This document shows positions 1-6,073 of a stretch of 9,039 nt of DNA, in pieces. The DNA lies in the NCBI GenBank assembly GCA_002327405.1, contig DCVO01000066.1:1-9039 (forward strand), in the 5' to 3' direction. The translations under genes and the position numbers were made by a program. The DNA comes from Thiobacillus sp. UBA2186 (GTDB taxonomy: Bacteria > Pseudomonadota > Gammaproteobacteria > Burkholderiales > Thiobacillaceae). Position 1 is the stretch's first letter, and each line of letters opens with the position of its first letter. The notes below the pieces were generated by a model. The model was not told the origin of the DNA, ran no database searches, and saw only the letters and a list, made by a program, of their open reading frames with translations.

Positions 1-389
1 TAGGTGGAGAAGCGGAAGCCGCGCTCGGGATCGAACTTTTCCAGCGCGTGGATCAGGCCGAGATTGCCCTCCTCCACCAGGTCGAGCAATGTCAGGCCGC
101 GGTTGGCGTAGTGCTTGGCGATGTTCACCACCAGCCGCAGGTTGTGCTCGATCATCTTCTGACGCGCCTCGAAATCCCCGTCACGGGTGCGGCGCGCAAG
201 CGTCACTTCCTGTTCCGGCGTCAGCAGCGCCGACTGGCCGATGTCGTTGAGATAAAGCTGGGTGACATCGATCTGAAAGTCGAAATCATCCGCAGCATAG
301 GCAGGCTCCTGATCAGGCGCCTCATCGTTCCCTGCGGCTTGTTCGAGTTCTTCATCATGGTCCTCGGTTGGTTCTTCTTCGCGGGTCAT
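1..389 (-). CDS. rpoS: RNA polymerase sigma factor RpoS, N-terminal part (runs off the left edge)
   Basis: Stationary-phase/general stress sigma-70 family factor, which directs core RNA polymerase to stress promoters. I translated 129 codons from the ATG at 389. The first 40 residues are strongly acidic (many Glu/Asp). Region 1.2 follows at about 41-72 (DVTQLYLNDIG). Regions 2.1-2.2 are at about 74-120 (MIEHNLRLVVNIA, then LLDLVEEGNLGLIHALEKFD). The start of region 2.3 (ERGFRFST) meets the window edge, so the rest of region 2 and regions 3-4 are outside. The start is chosen because a GGAG lies 5 nt upstream and the ATG overlaps the nlpD stop as ATGA (4 nt), implying translational coupling. 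In enterobacteria a major rpoS promoter lies inside nlpD; I could not identify one here. RpoS rather than RpoD or RpoH is inferred from the short acidic N-terminus, region 1.2 sequence and the nlpD neighbour. Confidence 0.93.
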   Translation of the reverse strand, partial: MTREEEPTEDHDEELEQAAGNDEAPDQEPAYAADDFDFQIDVTQLYLNDIGQSALLTPEQEVTLARRTRDGDFEARQKMIEHNLRLVVNIAKHYANRGLTLLDLVEEGNLGLIHALEKFDPERGFRFST

Positions 390-1291
390 TTGCGCTCCGG
401 CAGGTATTTCAGCGGGTCCAGCGGCTTTCCGTATTGGCGTACTTCGAAATGCAGTTTGACGCGATCACTATCCGTATCCCCCATCTCGGCAATTTTCTGC
501 CCTCCCTTGATCCAGTCGCCTTCTTTGGCCAACAGCGTTTGATTGTGGGCATAAGCCGTCAGGAATTCATCGGCATGTTTGACTATGAGCATTTTCCCGT
601 AGCCGCGCAAGCCGTCGCCGCTGTACACCACCTTGCCCGGCGCAGCCGCCAGAACCGGCGCGTTCCGCTCGCCAGCGATATCGATGCCCTTGCCGCCGCC
701 CTGTCCAAAGGTTCCGAGCAGCTTGCCGCCTGACGGCCAGATCCAGCCGTCCTGATCTCCGGCAATCACAGGTGCCGCTTTGACTACGGCCGTCATCTCA
801 GTGCTTTTCGGCGTCGCCAATGCCGGTGCCGGCCTGATGCCGGATATGACGGCCCAGTTGGCCTCGCTGTAAGGCAGCCGTTGCGCCTTGGGCTCGGTCA
901 GCACCGGCGGGCTCGCCTCCAGAGGCTTGGGCTTGCCCAGGCCGGTGTCTCGCATGGGCAGCGTCTCCACTCCGCGGGCACGGCCGGCCGAATCGTCCGG
1001 CGGAGTCAAACGCAGCACCTGACCGATTTTTATGACATCGGGCGATTCCAGATTGTTCCAGAACGCCAGATCGCGATGGTCCAGGCCGTTCTGGAAGGCA
1101 ATGCCATAAAGCGTATCGCCCTTTTGCACGATGTACCGGCCTTCCTGCACGGGCTCGGACATGGGTGCAGCGACAACGGTCTTGACTGGAGCTTTAGCCG
1201 ACGGCCGGGTCTTGTCCTTGATGGGGGCGAAGCCGGGGCCTTCACAGCCGCTCAGCACGAAAAGGGCCAAAACCAGTGCCGGCAGCCTCAC
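386..1291 (-). CDS. nlpD: NlpD-like lipoprotein: LysM plus degenerate LytM/M23 domain
   Basis: Envelope lipoprotein of 301 aa, expected to activate an N-acetylmuramoyl-L-alanine amidase (AmiC-type) during daughter-cell separation. A short signal peptide ends in a lipobox, LSGC (residues 13-16, Cys16 the lipidation site). A LysM peptidoglycan-binding domain spans about 52-96 (YIVQKGDTLYGIAF). A Pro/Ala-rich linker follows, then an M23/LytM domain at about 183-298. The metallopeptidase site is incomplete. The first zinc His is replaced (Gly200 in GGGKGIDIAG), and the first His of the HxH motif is Lys279 (KLHFEV). Asp204, His249 and His281 remain. This degeneration is usual in NlpD and EnvC activators, so it is expected rather than a defect. 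The start is GTG at 1291, overlapping the pcm stop by 4 nt (GTGA). The 3' end overlaps rpoS by 4 nt. Confidence 0.92.
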   Translation of the reverse strand: MRLPALVLALFVLSGCEGPGFAPIKDKTRPSAKAPVKTVVAAPMSEPVQEGRYIVQKGDTLYGIAFQNGLDHRDLAFWNNLESPDVIKIGQVLRLTPPDDSAGRARGVETLPMRDTGLGKPKPLEASPPVLTEPKAQRLPYSEANWAVISGIRPAPALATPKSTEMTAVVKAAPVIAGDQDGWIWPSGGKLLGTFGQGGGKGIDIAGERNAPVLAAAPGKVVYSGDGLRGYGKMLIVKHADEFLTAYAHNQTLLAKEGDWIKGGQKIAEMGDTDSDRVKLHFEVRQYGKPLDPLKYLPERK

Positions 1292-1944
1292 GAAACCCCC
1301 GGCAATAAAGGCACGAATTTCACCGCTTCAAGTTTCTCTTCCTGGAACGCATTCCCCTTGCGGGTCACGACCAGCAGCACCTGGTTGTCGTCTCCCAGCG
1401 GCATGACCAGGCGGCCGCCTTCGGCCAGCTGCGCCTTCAGCATTTCAGGGACAGCCCCGAATGCCGCAGCAATGACGATCGCGTCATAGGGCGCGCCCTC
1501 GGCATAGCCCTGCATGCCGTCGCCGTGCTTGAGCTTGATGTTGTGCAGCCGCAGTTCGCGCTGGCGTTTGCGCGTTTGACCGACCAGGGCGGCAATGCGT
1601 TCGATACTCACCACCTCGCGCGCCACCTGCGCCAGCACCGCAGCCTGATAACCGCAACCGGTGCCGACTTCAAGTACGCGATGCAGCTCGCGCCCGTTGC
1701 GCGCCAGTTCGGTCATGCGCGCAACGATGTAGGGATTGGATATGGTCTGCCCGAACCCGATGGGCAGCGCGGTGTCTTCGTAGGCACGGCTGGCGAGCGC
1801 CTCGTCTATGAACAGATGGCGCGGCACCATGCCCATCGCCGCCAGCACCATGGCGTCCGAAATGCCCTGCTCGCGCAGCCGCACGACCATGCGGCCGCGC
1901 GTACGCGCTGAAGTCATGCCGATGCCGGCGCGCGGATTATTCAT
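1288..1944 (-). CDS. pcm: Protein-L-isoaspartate O-methyltransferase
   Basis: SAM-dependent repair enzyme of 218 aa. It methylates L-isoaspartyl residues formed by ageing of Asn/Asp, starting their return to normal aspartate. The PIMT signature GQTISNPYIVARM is at 65-77. The SAM-binding motif I, VLEVGTGCGYQ, is at 90-100, followed by an acidic loop (VVSIER, 111-116). GDGMQGY (141-147) and YDAIVIAAAF (153-162) match the later SAM-fold strands, and the C-terminus ends in the typical AVKFVPLLPGV. Length agrees with bacterial Pcm (about 205-220 aa). The start at 1944 overlaps the end of surE by 8 nt, and the stop overlaps nlpD. An internal ATG at 1917 is possible but has no better ribosome binding site. 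The surE-pcm-nlpD-rpoS order is the classic stationary-phase survival cluster. Confidence 0.95.
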   Translation of the reverse strand: MNNPRAGIGMTSARTRGRMVVRLREQGISDAMVLAAMGMVPRHLFIDEALASRAYEDTALPIGFGQTISNPYIVARMTELARNGRELHRVLEVGTGCGYQAAVLAQVAREVVSIERIAALVGQTRKRQRELRLHNIKLKHGDGMQGYAEGAPYDAIVIAAAFGAVPEMLKAQLAEGGRLVMPLGDDNQVLLVVTRKGNAFQEEKLEAVKFVPLLPGVS

Positions 1945-2680
1945 TCAACCAGGCCCTGACCCCGTCAAGCTGGGAATAACGAGTCAGATCGATCTGCAAC
2001 GGCGTGATCGACACGCGCCCATTGGCGACGGCATGGAAATCCGTGCCCTCGCCGGCGTCCTGTGCAAGACCGGCGGCGCCGACCCAGTACACGGTCTGGC
2101 CGCGCGGGTTGACGGATTTCAGCACCGGCTCGGCCTTGTGGCGCTTGCCGAGGCGAGTGATTTCCAGGCCCTTCAGTTCGCCCTGCGGGACGTCGGGAAC
2201 ATTGATGTTGAGCAGCGTCGCGTCGCGCCAGGGATCGCGCTGGTATTTGCGCACCAGATCCACCACCACCCCGGCGGCGGTTTCGAAATGCGCGCCGTGA
2301 TGGCCGGCAAGCGAAACCGCAATGGAAGGAATGCCGAGCAGGAAGCCTTCTGTCGCCGCAGCCACCGTCCCCGAATAGATGGTGTCGTCACCCATGTTGG
2401 CGCCGTGATTGATGCCCGAAATAACCATGTCGGGCAGATGGTCGAGCATGCCCGTCACTGCGAGGTGAACGCAGTCGGTCGGCGTGCCGTTGACGAAATA
2501 GTAGCCGGAAGGCGCCTGCCGCATCATGAGCGGGCGGTCGAGGGTAAGCGAATTGCTGGCGCCGCTGCGGTCGCGCTCGGGCGCGACCACCGTCACGTCG
2601 GCCAGCGGTTCCAGGGCTTTAGCCAGCGCCGCCAGCCCTGGCGCGAAATAACCATCATCGTTGCTCAGCAGTATTCGCAT
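1937..2680 (-). CDS. surE: 5'/3'-nucleotidase SurE
   Basis: Metal-dependent nucleoside monophosphate phosphatase of 247 aa, a survival protein acting in the cytoplasm. The N-terminus MRILLSNDDG holds the metal-binding Asp8-Asp9. The SGASNSLTL loop supplies Ser39, and ISGINHGAN supplies Asn91, completing the SurE metal site. GTPTDCVHLAV (65-75) and DDTIYSGTVAAATEG (98-112) are further family signatures, and the end YVSITPL-like segment (RVSITPLQIDLT) is also typical. The ATG at 2680 is fixed by the conserved N-terminus. Its upstream sequence gives only a weak purine-rich ribosome binding site. It is the first gene of surE-pcm-nlpD-rpoS, with its 3' end overlapping pcm by 8 nt. Its start lies 42 nt after the stem of an intrinsic terminator, so it probably needs its own promoter or readthrough. 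Confidence 0.97.
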   Translation of the reverse strand: MRILLSNDDGYFAPGLAALAKALEPLADVTVVAPERDRSGASNSLTLDRPLMMRQAPSGYYFVNGTPTDCVHLAVTGMLDHLPDMVISGINHGANMGDDTIYSGTVAAATEGFLLGIPSIAVSLAGHHGAHFETAAGVVVDLVRKYQRDPWRDATLLNINVPDVPQGELKGLEITRLGKRHKAEPVLKSVNPRGQTVYWVGAAGLAQDAGEGTDFHAVANGRVSITPLQIDLTRYSQLDGVRAWLNE

Positions 2681-2715
2681 GGTCTTTGTTATCTTGAACG
2701 GTGCTGAAGCGGAAA

Positions 2716-2741
2716 TAAAAAAAGCCGCAGGTCATGCGGCT
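2716..2741 (-). terminator. Intrinsic terminator after tRNA-Pro, before surE
   Basis: On the minus strand a 7-bp stem AGCCGCA/TGCGGCT with a 5-nt loop is followed directly by a run of seven or more T residues (2716-2722). The stem occupies 2723-2741. It lies 71 nt beyond the tRNA-Pro 3' end and 36 nt before the surE start codon, so it should end the ihfA/MerR/tRNA transcript. Confidence 0.85.
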
Positions 2742-2770
2742 GATTTTACAACGTTGCAGTAGAGTTTTCC

Positions 2771-2796
2771 CTGCATAGGACAAGGAAAAAATGCAG
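2771..2796. repeat. Short inverted repeat in the tRNA-Pro 3' trailer
   Basis: CTGCAT (2771-2776) and ATGCAG (2791-2796) are separated by 14 nt. It lies in the trailer between tRNA-Pro and the terminator. It could form a weak hairpin in the precursor that is trimmed away, but a six-base repeat may well be chance. Confidence 0.3.
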
Positions 2797-2812
2797 CTGA
2801 TATAGGGAGAAA

Positions 2813-2889
2813 TGGTCGGGGCGAGAAGATTCGAACTTCCGACCCCCTGCACCCCATGCAGGTGCGCTACCAGGCTGCGCTACGCCCCG
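2813..2889 (-). tRNA. tRNA-Pro (anticodon GGG)
   Basis: A 77-nt cloverleaf reads on the minus strand. The acceptor stem CGGGGCG pairs with CGCCCCG, followed by discriminator A and an encoded CCA end. The D arm is GCGC...GCGC with AGCCTGGTA in the loop. The anticodon stem CCTGC/GCAGG encloses ATGGGGT, giving anticodon GGG for proline codons CCC/CCU. The T arm GGAAG/CTTCT encloses TTCGAAT. The first base C1 pairing with G72 is typical of bacterial tRNA-Pro. It lies 54 nt after the MerR-type gene and ahead of an intrinsic terminator. Confidence 0.97.
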
Positions 2890-2901
2890 ACGAAGCGCGA
2901 G

Positions 2902-2931
2902 ATTGTAACAGAGTTTCGCGCAAAAAATGAA
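2902..2931 (-). promoter_or_regulatory. Candidate promoter for tRNA-Pro
   Basis: On the minus strand a near-consensus -10 box TACAAT (2902-2907) lies 12 nt before the tRNA 5' end. A poor -35 candidate TTCATT (2926-2931) sits 18 bp upstream. The stretch between -10 and the tRNA (CTCGCGC...) is GC-rich, as in the discriminators of growth-rate-controlled stable RNA promoters. GCGCGA and TCGCGC (2895-2900, 2916-2921) form a small inverted repeat around the -10 box. The -10 is convincing by eye; the -35 is not. Confidence 0.42.
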
Positions 2932-2943
2932 TCACTTCGAGAA

Positions 2944-3309
2944 TTACTTCGACAATAAATCGCGAATCGCGATCAGTTCTTCGCGCAATTCGTGCATCGA
3001 CATGGTCTTGCCGGCTGCACCGGCTGTGGATTTGTTCTCTTCCGATGTCTCGAGCTTGTTGCGCGCGCCGCTGATGGTGAAGCCTTCCTCGTACAGGAGC
3101 TGGCGGATGCGGCGAATCAGCAGCACCTCGTGATGCTGGTAGTAGCGGCGGTTGCCGCGCCGCTTGACCGGCTTGAGCTGGCTGAACTCCTGTTCCCAGT
3201 AGCGCAGCACGTGCGGCTTCACCGCACACAGCTCGGCGACTTCGCCTATCGTGAAATAGCGCTTGGGCGGAATCGCGGGAAGATCACTCGGGCTGGCGGT
3301 CTCCGCCAT
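2944..3309 (-). CDS. MerR-family HTH transcriptional regulator
   Basis: Small DNA-binding protein of 121 aa. The winged helix-turn-helix begins YFTIGEVAELCAVKPHVLRYWEQEF (about 18-42), followed by the wing RRGNRRYYQHHEVLLIRRIRQLLYEEGFTI (50-79). A Ser/Ala/Gly linker leads to a short C-terminal helix (about 103-121) suited to dimerisation. There is no ligand-binding domain and no Cys metal site, so its signal is not visible. A MerR-type gene directly after ihfA is a familiar arrangement in beta- and gammaproteobacteria, and its target is generally not known. The start at 3309 is preferred over the ATG at 3318: a GGAGG at 3319-3323 is 9 nt from the former but touches the latter. The gene overlaps the end of ihfA by 26 nt, so the two are probably translated together. 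Confidence 0.9.
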   Translation of the reverse strand: MAETASPSDLPAIPPKRYFTIGEVAELCAVKPHVLRYWEQEFSQLKPVKRRGNRRYYQHHEVLLIRRIRQLLYEEGFTISGARNKLETSEENKSTAGAAGKTMSMHELREELIAIRDLLSK

Positions 3310-3598
3310 GTTCGGCATCCTCCACCATTACCTTGAGTTTCTGGCTGGCATGGAAAGTCACCACACGCCTGGCCGATATGGGCATTTCTTCCCCGGTTTT
3401 CGGATTGCGTCCGGGCCGCTGGGGTTTTTCGCGGCACTGGAAATTGCCGAAGCCGGAGAGCTTGACGGTGTCGCCGGACTGCAGGGCATTGCGGATTTCC
3501 TCGAAGAACGATTCCACCATGTCCTTGGCTTCGCGCTTGTTGAGTCCCACTTTTTCGAACAGCAGGTCGGCAAGTTCAGCTTTTGTCAGGGTCGTCAT
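3284..3598 (-). CDS. ihfA: Integration host factor subunit alpha
   Basis: Nucleoid-associated protein of 104 aa that pairs with IhfB to bend DNA sharply in recombination, replication and transcription control. The DNABII fold is complete. The helical N-terminus (LTKAELADLLFEKVGLNKREAKDMVESFFEEI) is followed by VKLSGFGNF (45-53) and the beta-arm RPGRNPKTGEEMPISARRVVTF (61-82). Pro66 is the intercalating proline at the arm tip. The arm and N-terminal sequence match IHF-alpha better than HU or IHF-beta. It starts 15 nt after pheT with only a weak ribosome binding site, as in the enterobacterial pheST-ihfA operon. Its 3' end overlaps the MerR-type gene. Confidence 0.97.
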   Translation of the reverse strand: MTTLTKAELADLLFEKVGLNKREAKDMVESFFEEIRNALQSGDTVKLSGFGNFQCREKPQRPGRNPKTGEEMPISARRVVTFHASQKLKVMVEDAEHGGDRQPE

Positions 3599-3613
3599 AA
3601 TGTCTTATTTGGA

Positions 3614-5968
3614 TCAGGCCCGCAGTTTCGCCCCATGCCGGCTTATCACGGCTTCGGCAATTTTTGCCACCGCCGCCTCCACTTCCGGTTCCGTGAGGGT
3701 ACGTTCAGTATCTTGCATAACTATCCGGAAAGCAAGGCTTTTTTTCCCCGCCGGAATGCCCTGCCCCTGATACAAATCGAAGATTTCCAGCTGCTGCACG
3801 ATGGGCTCGCTGGCCTCCCGCATGGTCGCAAGCAGGGTGCTGGCGGCGAGATCCGCATCGACCAGGAAAGCAAGATCGCGCCGCATCGACGGGAAGCGTC
3901 CGATGGCTCGATGGCGCGGCAAGGCCGCCACGGCCAATGCGTCGAGTTCCAGTTCGAACAGGATGGGGGCGGCAGGCAGGTCGAATTTCTGCGCCAATTT
4001 GTGATGCAGGGTGCCGAGCCAGCCCACCGGTTGGGCGTTCAGCATGAGTTGCGCAGTCTGCCCCGGGTGCAGAGCGGGGTGGGCGGCCTGCGCGAATTCC
4101 AGCACGGCGCCGGGCAGCTGTTCGATGTCGCTCTTGACATCGTAGAAATCCACCAACCGGGCAGCAACGCCCCATTGCTCATCGAAGGCAGGACCGTAGC
4201 AGAGGCCCGCCAGGCGCATGGGCTGTCGCAGGCCGCTCGCGTCCTGGAGGTAGGCGCGGCCCAGCTCGAACAGGCGCACACGCGTTTGCTGGCGGTTGAG
4301 ATTGTGCGTCAAGGCGTTCAGCAGCCCGCCCCAGAGCGTGGTGCGCATGGCCGCCATCTGGCTGGCGATGGGATTTTGCAGGGCGAGCGGCGCCACGCCG
4401 CCGGAAAGCGCCGCTTCCCAGTCAGGATCGACGAAGCTGTAGCTAATGACCTCCTGGTAGTCGCGGTCGGCGAGGTAATCGCGAACCCTGGCCTGCTCGA
4501 TCCGGGTTTCCTCTTGCGGCAGCATGAGGGCGGGAGCGCGCGGAGCGCGTGCCTCGATCTGGTCATAACCATGCAGTCGCGCCAGTTCTTCGATCAGGTC
4601 TTCCTCGATGGCCAGATCGAAGCGATAGCTGGGCGGGGTCGCCAGCAAGGCATCGCCTTCTTCCTTCACGGCCAGGCCCAGACGCTGCAAATAATCCTTG
4701 ATTTTGGCGGCCGGAATGTCCATGCCCAGCACCCGCGCGACTCGCTGAATGCGCAAGCGAATCGGTTCGTGCTTGGGCAGTTTGCCTGTTTCCCCGATGA
4801 CCGTGCCGGGCTGGCCGCCGCAGATTTCCAATACGAGTTTGGTGGCGCGCTCCATCGCCATCTGGGTGCCGGCATAATCGACGCCGCGCTCGAAACGGTG
4901 CGAGGAATCGGTGGAAAGCCCCAGCCTGCGGGCTCGCCCGGCTATCGCCTCGGGGCTGAAATAGGCCGCTTCCAGCAATATGTCAACGGTTTCCAGGCCC
5001 ACTGCAGTCGCCGCCCCGCCCATGATGCCGGCGAGCGCCACCGGCCCGCTGCCGTCGGCGATGACCAGCATGTCGTCAGCCAGTTCCGCCGTCTGCTCGC
5101 TGAGCAACGCGATTTTTTCACCGGATTTCGCCCAGCGCACCTGAATGCCGCCCCTAAGCTTGGCCAGATCGAAGGCATGCATGGGCTGGCCCAGTTCGAG
5201 CAACACGTAGTTGGTGATGTCGACCGGTGCGGAAATGGTGCGAATGCCGCTGCGTTCCAGGCGCATCGCCATCCAGGCCGGCGTTTGCGCTTTCGCATTG
5301 ATGCCCTTGATGATGCGTCCAAGGTAGCGCGGGCAGGCATCCTTTGCCTGCACATCCAACTCCAGGGTGTCGTAAATTTCCTTCATCACCGGCGCCTGCG
5401 ACGGCAGGTAGGCCTTGGTGCCGGTAATGGCCGCGACTTCGCGCGCCAGGCCGACCAGGCTCAGGCAGTCGGCGCGGTTGGGCGTGAGCTTGAGGGTGAC
5501 GAGCTTGTCGTCCAGCAGCAGATAGGAACGAATATCCGTACCTACGGGCGCATCGGCGGGCAGCACCAGCAGTCCGTCGACCTTGTCCTCAAGACCGATT
5601 TCGCCGGCGCCACACAACATGCCGGCGGACTCGACACCGCGCACCTTGGCCTGCCTGATTTCCATTTGCGGCAGTTTGGCGCCGACGCGCGCACAGGGCA
5701 CTTTCTGGCCGACGGCGACATTGGGCGCGCCGCACACGATCTGCAAAGGCTCGGCTTCGCCGACATTGACCTTGCACACGCGCAGGCGGTCGGCATCCGG
5801 ATGCGGCTCCACCGCCAGCACCTCGGCCACCACCACGCCGGCAAAGGGCGGAGCGGCCGTCTCGATGGCTTCCACCTCCAACCCGGCCATCGTCAGGCGG
5901 TGGGCGAGTTCGGCCGTGGACAGTTGCGGATTGACGAGCGTGCGGAGCCAGGATTCGGGAAATTGCAT
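3614..5968 (-). CDS. pheT: Phenylalanyl-tRNA synthetase beta subunit
   Basis: Large subunit (784 aa) of the alpha2-beta2 PheRS that charges tRNA-Phe. Domains in order: N-terminal segment MQFPESWLRTLVNP; an EMAP/OB-type tRNA-binding domain (about 43-150, with PHPDADRLRVCKV); B3/B4 editing region (including CPRYLGRIIKGINAK and DITNYVLLELGQPMHAFD); B5 domain; the catalytic-like core (IEEDLIEELARLHGYDQI, YQEVISYSFVDP); and a C-terminal anticodon-binding FDX-ACB domain (last ~93 residues, from RFPSMRRDLAFLV). Length agrees with the family (about 795). The ATG at 5968 matches the conserved N-terminus; an in-frame TTG at 5998 would add ten unsupported residues. No strong Shine-Dalgarno lies before the ATG, but a 20-codon ORF ends 2 nt upstream. 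pheT is 15 nt upstream of ihfA. Confidence 0.97.
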   Translation of the reverse strand: MQFPESWLRTLVNPQLSTAELAHRLTMAGLEVEAIETAAPPFAGVVVAEVLAVEPHPDADRLRVCKVNVGEAEPLQIVCGAPNVAVGQKVPCARVGAKLPQMEIRQAKVRGVESAGMLCGAGEIGLEDKVDGLLVLPADAPVGTDIRSYLLLDDKLVTLKLTPNRADCLSLVGLAREVAAITGTKAYLPSQAPVMKEIYDTLELDVQAKDACPRYLGRIIKGINAKAQTPAWMAMRLERSGIRTISAPVDITNYVLLELGQPMHAFDLAKLRGGIQVRWAKSGEKIALLSEQTAELADDMLVIADGSGPVALAGIMGGAATAVGLETVDILLEAAYFSPEAIAGRARRLGLSTDSSHRFERGVDYAGTQMAMERATKLVLEICGGQPGTVIGETGKLPKHEPIRLRIQRVARVLGMDIPAAKIKDYLQRLGLAVKEEGDALLATPPSYRFDLAIEEDLIEELARLHGYDQIEARAPRAPALMLPQEETRIEQARVRDYLADRDYQEVISYSFVDPDWEAALSGGVAPLALQNPIASQMAAMRTTLWGGLLNALTHNLNRQQTRVRLFELGRAYLQDASGLRQPMRLAGLCYGPAFDEQWGVAARLVDFYDVKSDIEQLPGAVLEFAQAAHPALHPGQTAQLMLNAQPVGWLGTLHHKLAQKFDLPAAPILFELELDALAVAALPRHRAIGRFPSMRRDLAFLVDADLAASTLLATMREASEPIVQQLEIFDLYQGQGIPAGKKSLAFRIVMQDTERTLTEPEVEAAVAKIAEAVISRHGAKLRA

Positions 5969-5970
5969 TG

Positions 5971-6033
5971 TTAAACCAAGCCTGAACAATGAGGACAAGA
6001 GGACAGGAGGAAGGCTTCTCTCGCTTTACTCAT
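5971..6033 (-). other. Possible 20-codon leader ORF before pheT
   Basis: On the minus strand an ATG at 6033 opens a 20-codon frame (begins MSKAREAF, contains CPHC) that stops at 5971, 2 nt before the pheT ATG. A GAGG 10 nt upstream could act as its ribosome binding site. It overlaps the heptamer inverted repeat of this gap. I do not recognise the peptide. It could couple translation from pheS to pheT, or be a chance frame. Confidence 0.22.
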
Positions 6034-6047
6034 GTCCTCATGTCCTC
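5991..6047. repeat. Paired heptamer inverted repeat in the pheS-pheT gap
   Basis: Plus strand: GAGGACA occurs twice (5991-5997, 5999-6005) and its complement TGTCCTC twice (6033-6039, 6041-6047). The two 15-nt arms are complementary except for one base, with a 27-nt loop. It can fold in RNA of either strand. No T-run follows on the minus strand, so it does not look like an intrinsic terminator. The doubled arms suggest a dispersed repeat unit or a regulatory stem. Confidence 0.75.
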
Positions 6048-6073
6048 TTTGTTGAAAGATTTAAATGTCTTTG

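Noticed and set aside
183..297. Loss of catalytic residues in the NlpD LytM domain (given in residues of the protein)
   Set aside because: This degeneration is normal for NlpD/EnvC-type amidase activators and is not a sign of a broken gene.
2655..2852. A 65-codon minus-strand frame starting MQGVGSSNLLAPT
   Set aside because: It is translated from the 3' half of tRNA-Pro and the trailer. GVGSSNLLAPT-like strings are a known artefact of tRNA genes.
3263..5974. A 903-codon open frame on the plus strand, antisense to pheT and ihfA
   Set aside because: It is codon-aligned antisense to pheT and ihfA and stays open because those genes avoid TTA, CTA and TCA codons, as expected at high GC. It has no recognisable domain and spans real genes.
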